From: Pelotomaculum_C sp050950345 | GTDB taxonomy: Bacteria > Bacillota > Desulfotomaculia > Desulfotomaculales > Pelotomaculaceae | NCBI GenBank assembly: GCA_050950345.1 | Contig: JBMNHK010000006.1 | Location: 6,053-70,052 of the forward strand | DNA length: 64,000 nucleotides | Direction of reading: 5' to 3' | Shown: positions 17,327-26,619 of the stretch, piece after piece | Layout of the letters: each line of letters opens with the position of its first letter | Numbering within the stretch: the first letter of the stretch is position 1 | Translations under genes and position numbers: made by a program | The notes under the pieces: model-generated | Told to the model about the DNA's origin: nothing | Seen by the model: only the letters and a program-made list of their open reading frames with translations | The model's database searches: none

Positions 17327-19417
17327 CTATAAAAGCTCCAGGAACTCCTCCACCTCATTAACCGGCCTCTGGCAGGCATAATTTTGACAGACATAGGCCG
17401 TAGCACGGTCATTAATCAGCCCTTGTTCACTGACGAATGGAATCAGCGTCTCTATTTCCCTACCGGCGTCACCCTCCGGGTGAAAAATCAATACTGTGTT
17501 TGGGTTGTAACGACTCCTGACGGCAGCAAGCATCCCTCTGGTATCAGCCGCATCAGGCCTGCCGGCGATAATTACTTCCCTGGTGGGACCCAGGTAAAAA
17601 TCTAACCCCTGCAAGAAAAAAGCGTAACCGGGGGGATAATTGGCAACTTCACCGGCAAAAGCATTGAGCTGTTTCTCCGCCAGTTTGGTGAACTTTTCAT
17701 CCCCCGTCAGGCGCGCCAGGCGCAGGAGGTTGAACAAGAATACCGAATTGCCTGACGGCATAGCTCCGTCATACACTTCCCTGGGGCGGGCGATCAGTTG
17801 CTCGGCATCGTCACCGTAAAAAAAGAAGCCGCCGCCGGCAGGATCCCAAAACAACTTGACTGCTTCTTCAGTCAAAGCAAGGGCCTGGCGCAAATATTCA
17901 GCAGCAAAGGTTGTTGCATAGAGTTCCAGCAACCCCCAGATCATAAAAGCATAGTCATCCAGATAGCCGGGATAGGCGGCTTCGCCGTCACGGTACCTGG
18001 CCAAAAGCCTGCCGTCACTCCTCATTAGTTTACTATAAATAAAATCCACTGCCTTAACTGCCGCAGCCGTAAAGGCAGCTTCACCCAACACGGCGCCACC
18101 TCTGGCTAAAGCCGCGATCATCAAGCCGTTCCAGGAAGTCAGTATTTTATCATCTTTATGGGGATGTACCCTTAGCTCTCTGGCCGCAAATAATTTGCTG
18201 CGCAGGCCTTCGACGTAAGCAGCAAACTCACCTTGCTCCATTTTTAATTCAGCAGCGATTTCTGCAGGTTTTACTCCCAGGAGGTTGGGGATGCTGCGTC
18301 CTTCGAAATTCCCTTGCGGTGTGATACCATAAAGCCGGCAGAAGGTTTTGCCGTCCTGTTCTCCCAGCACCTCCAGGATCTCCTGGGGACTCCAGACGTA
18401 GAACTTTCCTTCTTCTCCCTCGGAGTCAGCATCCTCAGCTGAATAAAAACCGCCTTCCGGTGAGGTCATATCTCTTAACACATATGTAAATATCTGTTTA
18501 GCCAGATCCGCGTATAGTTCCTTACCGGCAACCTGATAAGCCTCAAGATATGCTATAGCCAGTAAAGCGTTATCATAGAGCATTTTTTCAAAGTGCGGCA
18601 CCAGCCATTTTGCATCGGTGGAATAACGGGAAAAGCCCTTACCGATGTGATCATAGATACCACCCCGATACATTGACTCCAGAGTTTTTTCCACCATGGA
18701 CAGGGCTTCTTCCTCCCCGCTTCTCTTCCAGTAGCGCAAAAGAAATGTCAGGATATGAGGCGTGGGAAACTTGGGCGCACGGCCAAAGCCGCCGTACTTC
18801 CGGTCAAAGCGTTCCCGCAGCTCCAGATACCCCTGTTTTAAGGTGGACTCATTGAGAGCTGAAACTGCAGCAGCACCGCCCCCTGGCTGAATCGCGCCGG
18901 CTATGCTTTCCCCGGCCTCTATGACCTGCTCGCGCTGATTAGCCCAGAGCTCAGTCACCTGAGTCAAGATATCTATCAAGCCTGCTCTGCCCTGCCAGGC
19001 GGTTTTGGGGAAATACGTCCCGGCAAAGAAAGGTTTCTTATCCGGGGTCAACAAAACAGTCAGCGGCCAGCCGCCCTGACCGGTCATAGCCTGGCAGGCC
19101 GTCATATAGATGTGGTCAATGTCGGGGCGCTCCTCCCTGTCCACTTTGATTGCTACATAGTCCTGGTTCAGCAGTGCCGCAACCTCTTCGTCCTCAAAGG
19201 ACTCCCGTTCCATCACATGGCACCAGTGACAAGTGGCTTTCTGCAACCAATGTCAGGAGTACCCAATAGAAAGAAATACCGGCTTGTCTTCAGCTCTTGC
19301 CTTTTGGAAGGCTTCTTCGCCCCAGGGGTACCAGTCCACAGGGTTATAGGCATGCTGCAAAAGATAAGGCGATTTTTCATTGATCAATCTATTGGGTACT
19401 CTGTTCAAATCAGTCAT
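17327..19417 (-). CDS. YyaL/DUF255 thioredoxin-fold protein with in-frame UGA (candidate selenoprotein or disrupted gene)
   Basis: The two reading frames flanking a TGA at 19253-19255 form one 696-codon gene from ATG 19417, which follows AAGAAGGTGATAAA. The N-terminal 170 residues are the DUF255 thioredoxin-like domain (SPYLLQHAYNPVDWYPWG, then the redox motif), and the rest is the six-hairpin glycosidase-like domain of the YyaL/spermatogenesis-associated 20 family. In relatives the motif reads GYSTCHWCHVM. Here it reads GYS-U55-HWLQKATCHWCHVM: the UGA opens a 7-codon insertion that partly repeats CHW. No other lesion is seen over 2 kb. It is either a Sec-containing variant, a recent insertion with a stop, or an assembly error. 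Confidence 0.75.
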
Positions 19418-19513
19418 TTTATCACCTTCTTTCCTAAATACAATAATTCGCACTCTAGTATACCCTAAAAAATTAAGGATACTATTATTTTCTAGCAATA
19501 TTTTCTTTGACAA

Positions 19514-19849
19514 GCATGAGCATAATAATTAGTTCTGCTCACTCCGTCTCCTTCATGACCTTCGCTACATCCTATGTCCATGGATTAGATTAAGCTGAGC
19601 CTAAGTTGTTAGAAACGTGTAATCCATCATTTGGCGTGAATTGGAAAGAAGACCAGGCTGGTCAGGGACTATTACCATTGCACAATGCCTTTTAGTCCAG
19701 CATATAATAATTAGAGATCAGGTTAACCCGGCTCCAATTCTAATTCTGCTTCTAAACCGTTGCACTGGATTATGCTGACCTTATAATGTCCTCCAGCGTT
19801 TTTCCTGCAATAATGCTAGTTTATTTGCTATTGTGAGACAATTTATAGA
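19514..19849. other. Intergenic region without a recognised gene
   Basis: About 340 bases between the divergent YyaL-type gene and the Rnk-like gene. I see no open frame with a ribosome site, no known RNA and no clear repeat. Together with the promoter stretch that follows, the gap is about 560 bases. Confidence 0.5.
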
Positions 19850-19878
19850 TTGACAAATCAAATGTAAAATGCTAGCAT
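19850..19878 (+). promoter_or_regulatory. Promoter for the Rnk-like gene
   Basis: TTGACA (19850-19855), a 17-base spacer and TAGCAT (19873-19878), about 100 bases before the start codon. Confidence 0.55.
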
Positions 19879-19979
19879 TAAGTTGCACGAGTAACAAATT
19901 ATTTCACATAAAGCGGCGGTTTGCAGAAATGTGGACGCCGTATGTTTTTGTTTTTTGGTAGTCTTTGGGAGGGATTTGA

Positions 19980-20393
19980 ATGTCCAGACAAATATTTATA
20001 ACGACAGTAGACAAGGAAAGACTAATAAAACTCATTAACGAGGAAAAAGAATTTTCCCCAGGCAAAAAAGAATACCTTAGAAAACTGGAGCGGGAACTTG
20101 AGCGGGCACAGGTTGTGGTTTCTGATGATATTCCCCATAATGTAATCACCATGAATTCACAAGTTTCCTTAAAGGATATGGAAACCGGTGAAACAATGAC
20201 ATATACTCTTGTTTATCCCTCTGAGGCAAATCTCCTCGAAAACAAGATTTCCATTATGGCCCCTGTAGGGACTGCGATTCTAGGCTTTTGCGAAGGGGAC
20301 ATTATCTCATGGGAAGTTCCAGATGGTGTGGTAAAGTTGCAGGTTGAAAAAATCCTCTACCAACCGGAAGCTGCCGGTGATCTTGATTTATAG
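19980..20393 (+). CDS. rnk: Rnk-like GreA/GreB C-terminal domain protein
   Basis: The 137-residue protein matches the nucleoside diphosphate kinase regulator family: a short helical N-terminus (LERELERAQVV near residue 37) and the FKBP-like GreA/GreB C-terminal domain with VSLKDMETGETMTYTLVYP near 60 and ISIMAPVGTAILG near 89. Such proteins bind RNA polymerase through its secondary channel without the long coiled coil of GreA. GGGAGG precedes the ATG. It is monocistronic, with a good terminator after it. The regulatory target is unknown. Confidence 0.85.
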   Translation: MSRQIFITTVDKERLIKLINEEKEFSPGKKEYLRKLERELERAQVVVSDDIPHNVITMNSQVSLKDMETGETMTYTLVYPSEANLLENKISIMAPVGTAILGFCEGDIISWEVPDGVVKLQVEKILYQPEAAGDLDL

Positions 20394-20418
20394 AAATGGT
20401 TGCAGCGTTGGTACAGAA

Positions 20419-20441
20419 AAAAGCCCCTGCCCGGGGCTTTT
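20419..20441. terminator. Terminator between rnk and spoVT
   Basis: A 9-bp stem AAAAGCCCC/GGGGCTTTT with a 5-base loop lies between convergent genes and can serve both. Confidence 0.8.
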
Positions 20442-20444
20442 GAT

Positions 20445-20981
20445 TTATGATTCCATTTGTTTGGCTAAAAAACCAGCAGCCGTTTCAGCAAGCTTGGTTT
20501 CCAGGTTGCCCAGCGTGATCCCGGGTTCTTTAGCGGCAATAATTACCGCACCTACCGCATCCCCTTCGGTAATAATCGGCGCTATCACGGCGGAACTGTA
20601 ACTGATATCCTCATCTGCTGTTAGGAAGCAAGGTTCATTAAATAAAACCATTTTTCTATCGGTCATCACTTTTTCAACATCAGGGCTAAGCTGTTTATTC
20701 ATCAATTGCTTTTTAGGGGCTCCTGCCACCGCGATAATTGTGTCCTTATCGGCAATGCAAGATATGTGGCCTAGCGCTTCATTAAGTGAATCAGCATACT
20801 CTGTTGCAAATTCCCCTAATTCACCAATAGGCGAATACTTCTTTAAGATAACTTCTCCTTCTCTATCGGTGAATATTTCAAGTGGATCCCCTTCTCTGAT
20901 TCTCATTGTCCGTCTTATTTCCTTCGGAATTACCACCCTGCCTAAATCATCAATACGCCGGACGATTCCAGTTGCCTTCAT
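20445..20981 (-). CDS. spoVT: Stage V sporulation protein T, AbrB-family regulator
   Basis: Forespore transcription factor that tunes sigma-G-dependent genes. The 178 residues from ATG 20981 match the Bacillus length exactly. The N-terminal swapped-hairpin DNA-binding domain is MKATGIVRRIDDLGRVV followed by PKEIRRTMRIREGDPLEIF. The C-terminal GAF-like domain spans about residues 55-178 and ends AAGFLAKQME. GGGGGTGAG lies at proper distance from this ATG; an in-frame GTG four codons earlier is inside the ribosome site. This gene is one of the clearest signs that the organism makes endospores. Confidence 0.95.
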   Translation of the reverse strand: MKATGIVRRIDDLGRVVIPKEIRRTMRIREGDPLEIFTDREGEVILKKYSPIGELGEFATEYADSLNEALGHISCIADKDTIIAVAGAPKKQLMNKQLSPDVEKVMTDRKMVLFNEPCFLTADEDISYSSAVIAPIITEGDAVGAVIIAAKEPGITLGNLETKLAETAAGFLAKQMES

Positions 20982-21169
20982 TCTGACGCTCACCCCCTTT
21001 TAATGTATTATACGCAACCATGCCTTAATTTAATCAGGACTGAAAAATAATCTTTTTGGGCTGCTGATAAATACCAATGTTGATTTTGACAATAACCCAG
21101 CTTCCATAATTATTTTTCGCTAAAATGGAATTTATATTAGTAAAAGACTTAGTAATTTATGGGTAATGC

Positions 21170-21198
21170 AAAAGCAGCCGTCATAAACGGCTGCTTTT
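21170..21198. terminator. Terminator downstream of the cold-shock gene
   Basis: A 12-bp perfect stem AAAAGCAGCCGT/ACGGCTGCTTTT with a 5-base loop. Confidence 0.75.
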
Positions 21199-21235
21199 GC
21201 TGTGTTTTTAATTATATCTAAAAGAAAACTTTTAT

Positions 21236-21433
21236 CTATAATTTAACAACATTTGAGGCTTGCGGGCCACGGTTGCCCTGGACGATGTCAAACTCTACGC
21301 TTTGACCTTCATCAAGGGTTTTGAAGCCTTCGGATTGGATGGAAGAGTAATGAACGAACACATCTCCGCCTTCTTCAGTTTCAATGAAACCAAAGCCCTT
21401 ATCCGGATTAAACCATTTGACCTTACCAATCAT
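21236..21433 (-). CDS. Cold-shock protein
   Basis: A 65-residue single-domain nucleic-acid-binding protein of the CspA/CspB family. Both RNA-binding motifs are present: KGFGFIE (RNP1) at residues 12-18 and VFVHYSSI (RNP2) near residue 26. AGGAGGTAAGG precedes the ATG. The 208-base region upstream probably holds the 5' untranslated leader that is typical of these genes, but I could not define a thermosensor fold. It acts as an RNA chaperone in the cytosol. Confidence 0.95.
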   Translation of the reverse strand: MIGKVKWFNPDKGFGFIETEEGGDVFVHYSSIQSEGFKTLDEGQSVEFDIVQGNRGPQASNVVKL

Positions 21434-21591
21434 GCTTTTACCTTACCTCCTAAATTCACCTCTTTTGAGGCCAGTAATCCAAGTATACACTATGGCCGCA
21501 AAAATGCAAAGTATAATTAACATTAATTGCATACAAATCTTTACCATTATATCCATTGTCCCTATGTATTATTCAACAAATAATCAGACAC

Positions 21592-21633
21592 AAAAAATTG
21601 ACAGGGGGCTGTCAACTCCTCATACCCCCTGCC
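21592..21633 (-). terminator. Terminator for the SOD-rubredoxin-SOD operon
   Basis: On the minus strand a 9-bp stem (21633-21625 with 21608-21600) is followed by AATTTTTTG, just beyond the superoxide dismutase stop codon. Confidence 0.65.
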
Positions 21634-21641
21634 TTATTTGC

Positions 21642-22241
21642 TTAACGCTGGATAGACTCAATTCTTTTATTCACATCATCCCAGTTTACCAGATTCCACC
21701 AGGCATCTACCCAGGCCGCCCGCTTGTTCTGATATTTCAGGTAGTATGCATGTTCCCATACGTCTACAGTCAGTAAGGGCACAACACCCCATTGGGTGAG
21801 GTTCTGGTGTTTTTCCGCCGTGAGAATAACCAGCTGTTCAAAATCAGGGTTGTAACATAACACAGCCCAGCCGGAACCCTCTACCGCAACAGCTGCCGCT
21901 GTAAACTGCTTTTTAAAAGTTTCAAAGCTGCCAAAATTTTTGTCAATCAATTCAGCTGCTTTTCCTGTAGCCGGCCCGCCGCCACCCGGTTTCATATTTG
22001 TCCAAAAAAGGCTGTGCAACAAGTGCCCGGAACCATGGAAAGCCAGTTCTCTTTCCCAGTGCTTCACAAGGGCAAAATCACTTTTTTCTCTGGCTTCCGC
22101 CAATTTAGCCTCGGCATTGTTCAGTCCGTCAACATAAGCTTTGTGGTGAACATCATGGTGCAGACGTACTGTCTGCTCATCATAGTAAGGCTCAAGCGCA
22201 TCGTAAGCATAAGGGAGCGCCGGCAATTCATGTTTAGCCAT
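21642..22241 (-). CDS. sodA: Fe/Mn-family superoxide dismutase
   Basis: Converts superoxide to peroxide and oxygen. From ATG 22241, placed six bases after GGGGGAA, the protein has 199 residues; an upstream in-frame GTG/ATG would add five. Metal ligands are visible: His in VRLHHDVHH, His in HGSGHLLHS, and the Asp and His of DVWEHAYY. The GGGGPATG and WAVLCYNP segments are typical. It is the last gene of a minus-strand unit with rubredoxin and a second SOD-like protein. Iron versus manganese use cannot be decided by eye. Confidence 0.93.
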   Translation of the reverse strand: MAKHELPALPYAYDALEPYYDEQTVRLHHDVHHKAYVDGLNNAEAKLAEAREKSDFALVKHWERELAFHGSGHLLHSLFWTNMKPGGGGPATGKAAELIDKNFGSFETFKKQFTAAAVAVEGSGWAVLCYNPDFEQLVILTAEKHQNLTQWGVVPLLTVDVWEHAYYLKYQNKRAAWVDAWWNLVNWDDVNKRIESIQR

Positions 22242-22271
22242 TAAAAATTCCCCCATCCTAATTGTTTTTTA

Positions 22272-22427
22272 TCAAGCTTCCTTTTCAAACATGTCTTTAC
22301 CTACACCGCAAACAGGGCAGACCCAATCCTCCGGCAAATCCTCAAAAGGTGTCCCGGGCTCAATACCTTCCGCTCCAACAGCAGGATCATAAACATAGCT
22401 ACATACAGTGCAAACCCATTTGTCCAC
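22272..22427 (-). CDS. Rubredoxin
   Basis: A 51-residue protein starting at GTG 22427, eight bases after AAAGGAGG. It has the two iron-binding knuckles WVCTVCSYVYDP (Cys6, Cys9) and WVCPVCGVGKD (Cys37, Cys40) and the linking GIEPGTPFEDLPEDW segment of classical rubredoxins. It lies 30 bases upstream of sodA and 16 bases after the other SOD-like gene, so all three are one operon. In anaerobes rubredoxin supplies electrons for reductive oxygen and superoxide removal. Confidence 0.95.
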   Translation of the reverse strand: MDKWVCTVCSYVYDPAVGAEGIEPGTPFEDLPEDWVCPVCGVGKDMFEKEA

Positions 22428-22443
22428 AACCCAACCTCCTTTA

Positions 22444-23046
22444 TTATAACATTGATGACATACTGTGGTAAAAAATCTTAACTGCTTTAAACCTTCTATT
22501 CACTGTATCCCAGCGTATGGTTCTAAAAAAGCTTTCTACATATTCTTCCCTGCTGTTGAAAGCTTTGTAGTAAGCATGTTCAAATATATCAAGGACTAAA
22601 ATCGGAATAAGCAACCACACGCCCTCCGCATGGTCATCGGTTATAAAACTTCTCAGGACGCCGTCCTTTAAGTCAAAGCCTAAAACAACCCACCCCCTGG
22701 AGCACATGGACAATCCCCTAAATTGTTTTTCCCATTCTTCATAAGAGCCAAAATCCCGCTCCATAAAAGCCATCAGCTCATCTGAGGGCTGTTCCTCTGT
22801 ATGACCATAGTTATCAAAATACAAAGCGTGCAGCCTGATGGAATTTATAGCGTAAGCCTGTTCTTTTTTTAAAGAACGGAGCTGGCAGTAGGTGGGGTTA
22901 ACACAGATGGTATCAGCTTTGATTAAACGTGCTTCTATTTCCTTAAGTTTAGAGGCATGGAACTCAGGATATAGCCTGCTATGCTCTGCCAGTTGCTCTT
23001 CTGATAAATGGGGAGGCCTATTAAAGTTTTCACCAGACATCATCAT
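22444..23046 (-). CDS. Superoxide dismutase-family protein, diverged
   Basis: A 200-residue SOD-fold protein clearly different from the SOD two genes downstream. The C-terminal half keeps WVVLGFDLKDG and DIFEHAYY with the Asp and His ligands; one His occurs in SIRLHALYFDNYG and another in AEHSRLY, so all four ligands may be present. The usual GGGG segment is missing and the N-terminal helices are unusual. Three consecutive ATG codons follow GGGAGG; any could be the start. It opens the SOD-rubredoxin operon. Activity is likely but not certain. Confidence 0.85.
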   Translation of the reverse strand: MMMSGENFNRPPHLSEEQLAEHSRLYPEFHASKLKEIEARLIKADTICVNPTYCQLRSLKKEQAYAINSIRLHALYFDNYGHTEEQPSDELMAFMERDFGSYEEWEKQFRGLSMCSRGWVVLGFDLKDGVLRSFITDDHAEGVWLLIPILVLDIFEHAYYKAFNSREEYVESFFRTIRWDTVNRRFKAVKIFYHSMSSML

Positions 23047-23146
23047 CCAACCTCCCTTACATTAACCCCCTTACGCTTAGATCATAATATAACCAGCTTA
23101 CACTCCAATTACAAAAATATTAATTATTTATTAATATTGCCCAGGC

Positions 23147-23833
23147 TCAATCTCCGTTTTCAAATTTGTAGCCAATCCCCCAGACAGTTTTAATATAACG
23201 CGGGTTTGAAGGATCCTGCTCCAATTTTTCCCTGAGCCGCCTGATATGTACAGTAACTGTATTATCATCCCCATAAAAGTCGCTTTCCCAGACTTTGTCC
23301 AGCAAATTAGCCTTGGTAAAAACCTTGCTGGGATTAGAAGCCATCAGCCATAAAATCCCAAACTCCTTGGGGGTCAATTCAACCTTCCGGCTATTATGCA
23401 TGACTACACGCTTGCCGTAATCGATGGTTAAGTTGTCAAATTGCAGAACCTGTTTTTGTTGTCCATGTTCCCCCAGCCGGCGCAGAATAGCTTTGATGCG
23501 CAGGCTTAGTTCAGTCGGACTAAAGGGTTTGGTCTGGTAGTCATCAACCCCCATCCGAAAACCTACTACTTTATCGATCTCGTCACTGCGGGCAGACAGG
23601 ATAACAACCGGTATATCATTATGCTGCGCCTTTATTTCCTGAAAGGTTTCAAATCCGTCCTTGCCGGGCATCATGATATCCAGAATCACCAGGTCCGGTT
23701 TGTGGAGCTTTACCTGTTGCACGGCTTCATCTCCGCTGGAGGCAGTGCTCACTTCATACCCATCCCTGCCCAGGCTATGCTGCAGTATTTTTAAAATTTT
23801 AGGATCATCATCGACTGCTAAAATACGCGCCAT
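23147..23833 (-). CDS. OmpR-family response regulator
   Basis: The 228 residues comprise a receiver domain with acidic pocket DDD at 8-10, phosphoacceptor Asp52 (LVILDIMMPGKDG) and Lys102 (TKPF), and a winged-helix DNA-binding domain ending TVWGIGYKFE. The start codon overlaps the stop of the upstream kinase gene (TAATG), so the two are coupled. It presumably controls transcription in response to the kinase at 23833-25434. Targets are not indicated. Confidence 0.95.
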   Translation of the reverse strand: MARILAVDDDPKILKILQHSLGRDGYEVSTASSGDEAVQQVKLHKPDLVILDIMMPGKDGFETFQEIKAQHNDIPVVILSARSDEIDKVVGFRMGVDDYQTKPFSPTELSLRIKAILRRLGEHGQQKQVLQFDNLTIDYGKRVVMHNSRKVELTPKEFGILWLMASNPSKVFTKANLLDKVWESDFYGDDNTVTVHIRRLREKLEQDPSNPRYIKTVWGIGYKFENGD

Positions 23834-25434
23834 TATTTTCCCTCCTTCCTACCTTCCCATTCTGCAGATGGCAATGTGAAGGTAAAGGTACTTCCCTGTG
23901 ATCGCTTGCTGGTTGCTGTTATTGTACCATTGTTTAACTCTGTCAACTTCTTGGCCAGGGTTAAACCGATACCGGTGCCGCCATAGCTTCTTGATGACGA
24001 ACCGTCAACTTGATAAAAAGGTTTGAATATATGCTTCAACTCCAGCTCATCAATGCCGATGCCTGTGTCTTTAACAGAAATACAGATTGCTTCTCCATAT
24101 TCCTCCAGACTGCTCTCCACAAGCACACTTCCGTTAGGAGGCGTAAATTTGAGCGCATTGAACAAAAGGTTGGTCAATACCTGCCCGGCTTTTTCCCTAT
24201 CGGCAAAAGCACAGCTGCCCTGGCAAGATGATTGTGCTTGCAGGACAACTCCCTTATTATTAAATAGCGGGTTCATTCTAAAAATAATATCCTCAATCAA
24301 ATCATCTACAGAAAAAACCTCTTTATAAACTACAGCCTTGCCGGAAGCAATTTTCGATAGATCCAAAAAGCCGTTAATCCTGTTCAGGAGTTCCTTGCTG
24401 CTATCATTTATTTCCTTAAGGTAATCCTTTTGCAAATTATTTAGTTCACCAGCAGAAGGATCCATTAAAAGCTCCGTAAAGGCAATAATAGCTGCCAGGG
24501 GCGTGCGCAATTCATGGTTGGTGTTGGCCAGAAACTCATCTTTTAGCCGGTCTTGCACCTGCAGCTGTCTGTTGGCCTCAGCCAGCAGTTCCTTTTGCTC
24601 CTCCAGTTGACTGTTGGTTTCATAGATCCTGCCGACGGCTTCCTCAGAAATAGCTGTAAAAATATAGCCATATGAAAACACTTTGAGGATATGTCCCAAA
24701 AGGTTATAGATATCATACGCATTGCTATAGAAGGTAAAAGCAACCTCACTCAGCGCCCCCAGAAATAACGCCAGGCAAAGGTAGTAACCCTGCCTTGTCA
24801 GCGGCCCCTGTTGAAACTGCTTAACCATGGCCAGCAATAGTAAGGCAATGATGATATATTCAAGGTAAATTTTGAGCTGTGTTTGGCTTCCCGCCAACGG
24901 GTCATACATCGGCGGCAGATAGGGGAGGTACCAGGCGACCGCGATAACCAATAATCCCGCGGCCAGGACAGCCAGGCCTAATAAAGCATTGACGTGTTTT
25001 ACTTCTTTAATCTTATTGGAAGAAATTACAGCCGCCAGCAAACCGGCGCCAAACAGCAGATTAAATATAATCCAGTAGGTAGAGGCCTTGTTCACCGAAT
25101 TCGGTGTAATAAAATCAGGCATACCCAGATAGGATAGCGCGTGGGCAAATTCAAGAACCGCCACAACACAAAAGGTGAGACACAGCACCAGCACCCGCAA
25201 CTCATGCTTATACTTATAATCGTACCAGCTCATCAGTGATGAGCAAATAGCAACCACTATACCCACAAACTCCATGATCATATGGGCGCCGGGGTAGATA
25301 TCCTTGTCTACTATCACATAAAACCTTCCGGCTATGAAGGTTATAAGCATGAAAAACAAGATCGAAAAGACCAGTTTAGGCAGCAAGTTGCGACCTGCCG
25401 GTGTCTGTTCGCTGGTTAAACTCTCTGTATGCAT
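23833..25434 (-). CDS. Membrane sensor histidine kinase, MASE3-like N-terminus
   Basis: The 533-residue protein has about eight hydrophobic helices in residues 20-270, resembling the MASE3 sensor domain, then a short coiled coil (QLEEQKELLAEANRQLQ), a HisKA helix with the phosphorylated His in NTNHELRTPLAA, and a HATPase domain with N-box NLLFNALKF, DTGIGID and GGTGIGLTLAKK. I chose ATG 25434, eight bases after AAAGGG; a GTG two codons earlier is possible. It is directly coupled to its response regulator. The signal is unknown; the lack of an extracellular loop domain suggests sensing within the membrane. Confidence 0.92.
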   Translation of the reverse strand: MHTESLTSEQTPAGRNLLPKLVFSILFFMLITFIAGRFYVIVDKDIYPGAHMIMEFVGIVVAICSSLMSWYDYKYKHELRVLVLCLTFCVVAVLEFAHALSYLGMPDFITPNSVNKASTYWIIFNLLFGAGLLAAVISSNKIKEVKHVNALLGLAVLAAGLLVIAVAWYLPYLPPMYDPLAGSQTQLKIYLEYIIIALLLLAMVKQFQQGPLTRQGYYLCLALFLGALSEVAFTFYSNAYDIYNLLGHILKVFSYGYIFTAISEEAVGRIYETNSQLEEQKELLAEANRQLQVQDRLKDEFLANTNHELRTPLAAIIAFTELLMDPSAGELNNLQKDYLKEINDSSKELLNRINGFLDLSKIASGKAVVYKEVFSVDDLIEDIIFRMNPLFNNKGVVLQAQSSCQGSCAFADREKAGQVLTNLLFNALKFTPPNGSVLVESSLEEYGEAICISVKDTGIGIDELELKHIFKPFYQVDGSSSRSYGGTGIGLTLAKKLTELNNGTITATSKRSQGSTFTFTLPSAEWEGRKEGK

Positions 25435-25585
25435 TGGCACAGCCCTTTCTTACAGCACTGGGCTTAGAAATTCGCTTAGAAAGGACAAGAACCCTGCAAA
25501 TGTTTAGAAAGGGATATATGAGCAAATTAAGACGGGCGGGCATATAATCGTGGGCTAAAGTGCATCTTTATCGAGGTGTGAGGTA

Positions 25586-26308
25586 TCAAAGCGTCAGCAA
25601 TCTGCCGTTCTCTTTCAGCCAGGCGCGATGGAGGGAATAACCGGGGTAGATCTGTTCCACCAGGGCCCAAAATTTCCTGGAATGGTTCATTTCCACCAGG
25701 TGGGCCAGTTCATGGGCAACTACATAATCAATAACCGGCAACGGCGCCATCACCAGCCGCCAGTTAAAACTTAAATTTCTTTGCTTTGAACAGCTACCCC
25801 AGCGAGTTTTTTGTCCTTTTATAAATACCCGGTTAAAGGGCTGTTTAAACGCTGCATTCATGACCCGGATTCTCTGGTTGATGATCAGCCTGGCCATTTG
25901 GCGCAACCATCCCTCCAATACCTCAGGCGTCTTCCCCTCAAATGCGGGAGGTACCACGACAACAAGCCGGTCTTCTTCTACTATTACTTCACTACGGGCT
26001 ACCAAAGCCACCCGGGTTTCAACGGTAAACCGCCTGCCTCTGTAAAAAATCGCGTAGCCTTGTTGTTGGGCTGCCTCTTTCTCTTTCTTGAACAAAGCCG
26101 CCTGAGCGAGCTTTTTGATGATCCATTTTTTTTTGGCTTTCAGTATCTCCGGCAGTTGTGACAGTTGAAAAGCCTCAGGGACAATCACCCTGAGAGCAGA
26201 GGTTTCCCAATGCACTTCCAGCCGCAAATGCCTGGCCCGGTTGCTATATCTGACCGTATAGGGAACCATACAGCCATCAAGTATTATTGCATCCTCTAGT
26301 TCCTTCAA
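25586..26308 (-). CDS. YgjP-like zinc metallopeptidase (SprT/DUF45 type)
   Basis: The 240-residue protein shows the YgjP pattern: KTRWGSCS near residue 166, then the zinc motif VVAHELAHLVEMNHS with HExxH and a third His five residues on. The N-terminal third is the usual beta-rich domain of this family. The TTG start follows AAAGGAG. It may be cotranscribed with the small zinc-ribbon genes upstream on the minus strand, 39 bases away. The family is a putative metal-dependent hydrolase, often near restriction systems, with no settled role. Confidence 0.88.
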   Translation of the reverse strand: MKELEDAIILDGCMVPYTVRYSNRARHLRLEVHWETSALRVIVPEAFQLSQLPEILKAKKKWIIKKLAQAALFKKEKEAAQQQGYAIFYRGRRFTVETRVALVARSEVIVEEDRLVVVVPPAFEGKTPEVLEGWLRQMARLIINQRIRVMNAAFKQPFNRVFIKGQKTRWGSCSKQRNLSFNWRLVMAPLPVIDYVVAHELAHLVEMNHSRKFWALVEQIYPGYSLHRAWLKENGRLLTL

Positions 26309-26347
26309 TCTTAAACTCCTTTGACTTACTGCAAATACCTTTGACCA

Positions 26348-26587
26348 TTATTCACTGCAGCAATAACCAGGCCCGGAGCAGTCACCGGGCTGCTCAGCGC
26401 CACAACAGGTGTTGCAAGCGCCATTGGCCGGCATACCAACTGAACTGGGCAAGAACGGAGCTGAGATCAGTTTCTGCAAATTAGTGCTGCCGCAGGCCGT
26501 ACATTTCAGCTCTGTCTCCCTGCCCGGCAGTTGTAAAATATCAAATACTTTTTCACATTCTGTGCATTTGTACTCAAAGATCGGCAT
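26348..26587 (-). CDS. FmdB-type zinc-ribbon protein with Cys-rich tail
   Basis: A 79-residue protein starting MPIFEYKCTECEKVFD, with two CxxC pairs (CTEC at 8-11 and CTAC near 29-32) forming the FmdB-type zinc ribbon. After residue 50 follows an extra cysteine-rich tail (CNTCCG, then DCSGPGYCC). GGAGGAAAAA precedes the ATG. The FmdB label comes from a putative regulator of formamidase genes; the actual role of these small proteins is unknown. Confidence 0.85.
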   Translation of the reverse strand: MPIFEYKCTECEKVFDILQLPGRETELKCTACGSTNLQKLISAPFLPSSVGMPANGACNTCCGAEQPGDCSGPGYCCSE

Positions 26588-26619
26588 TTTTTCCTCCCAA
26601 AAACCTAATCCAAAAAAAT

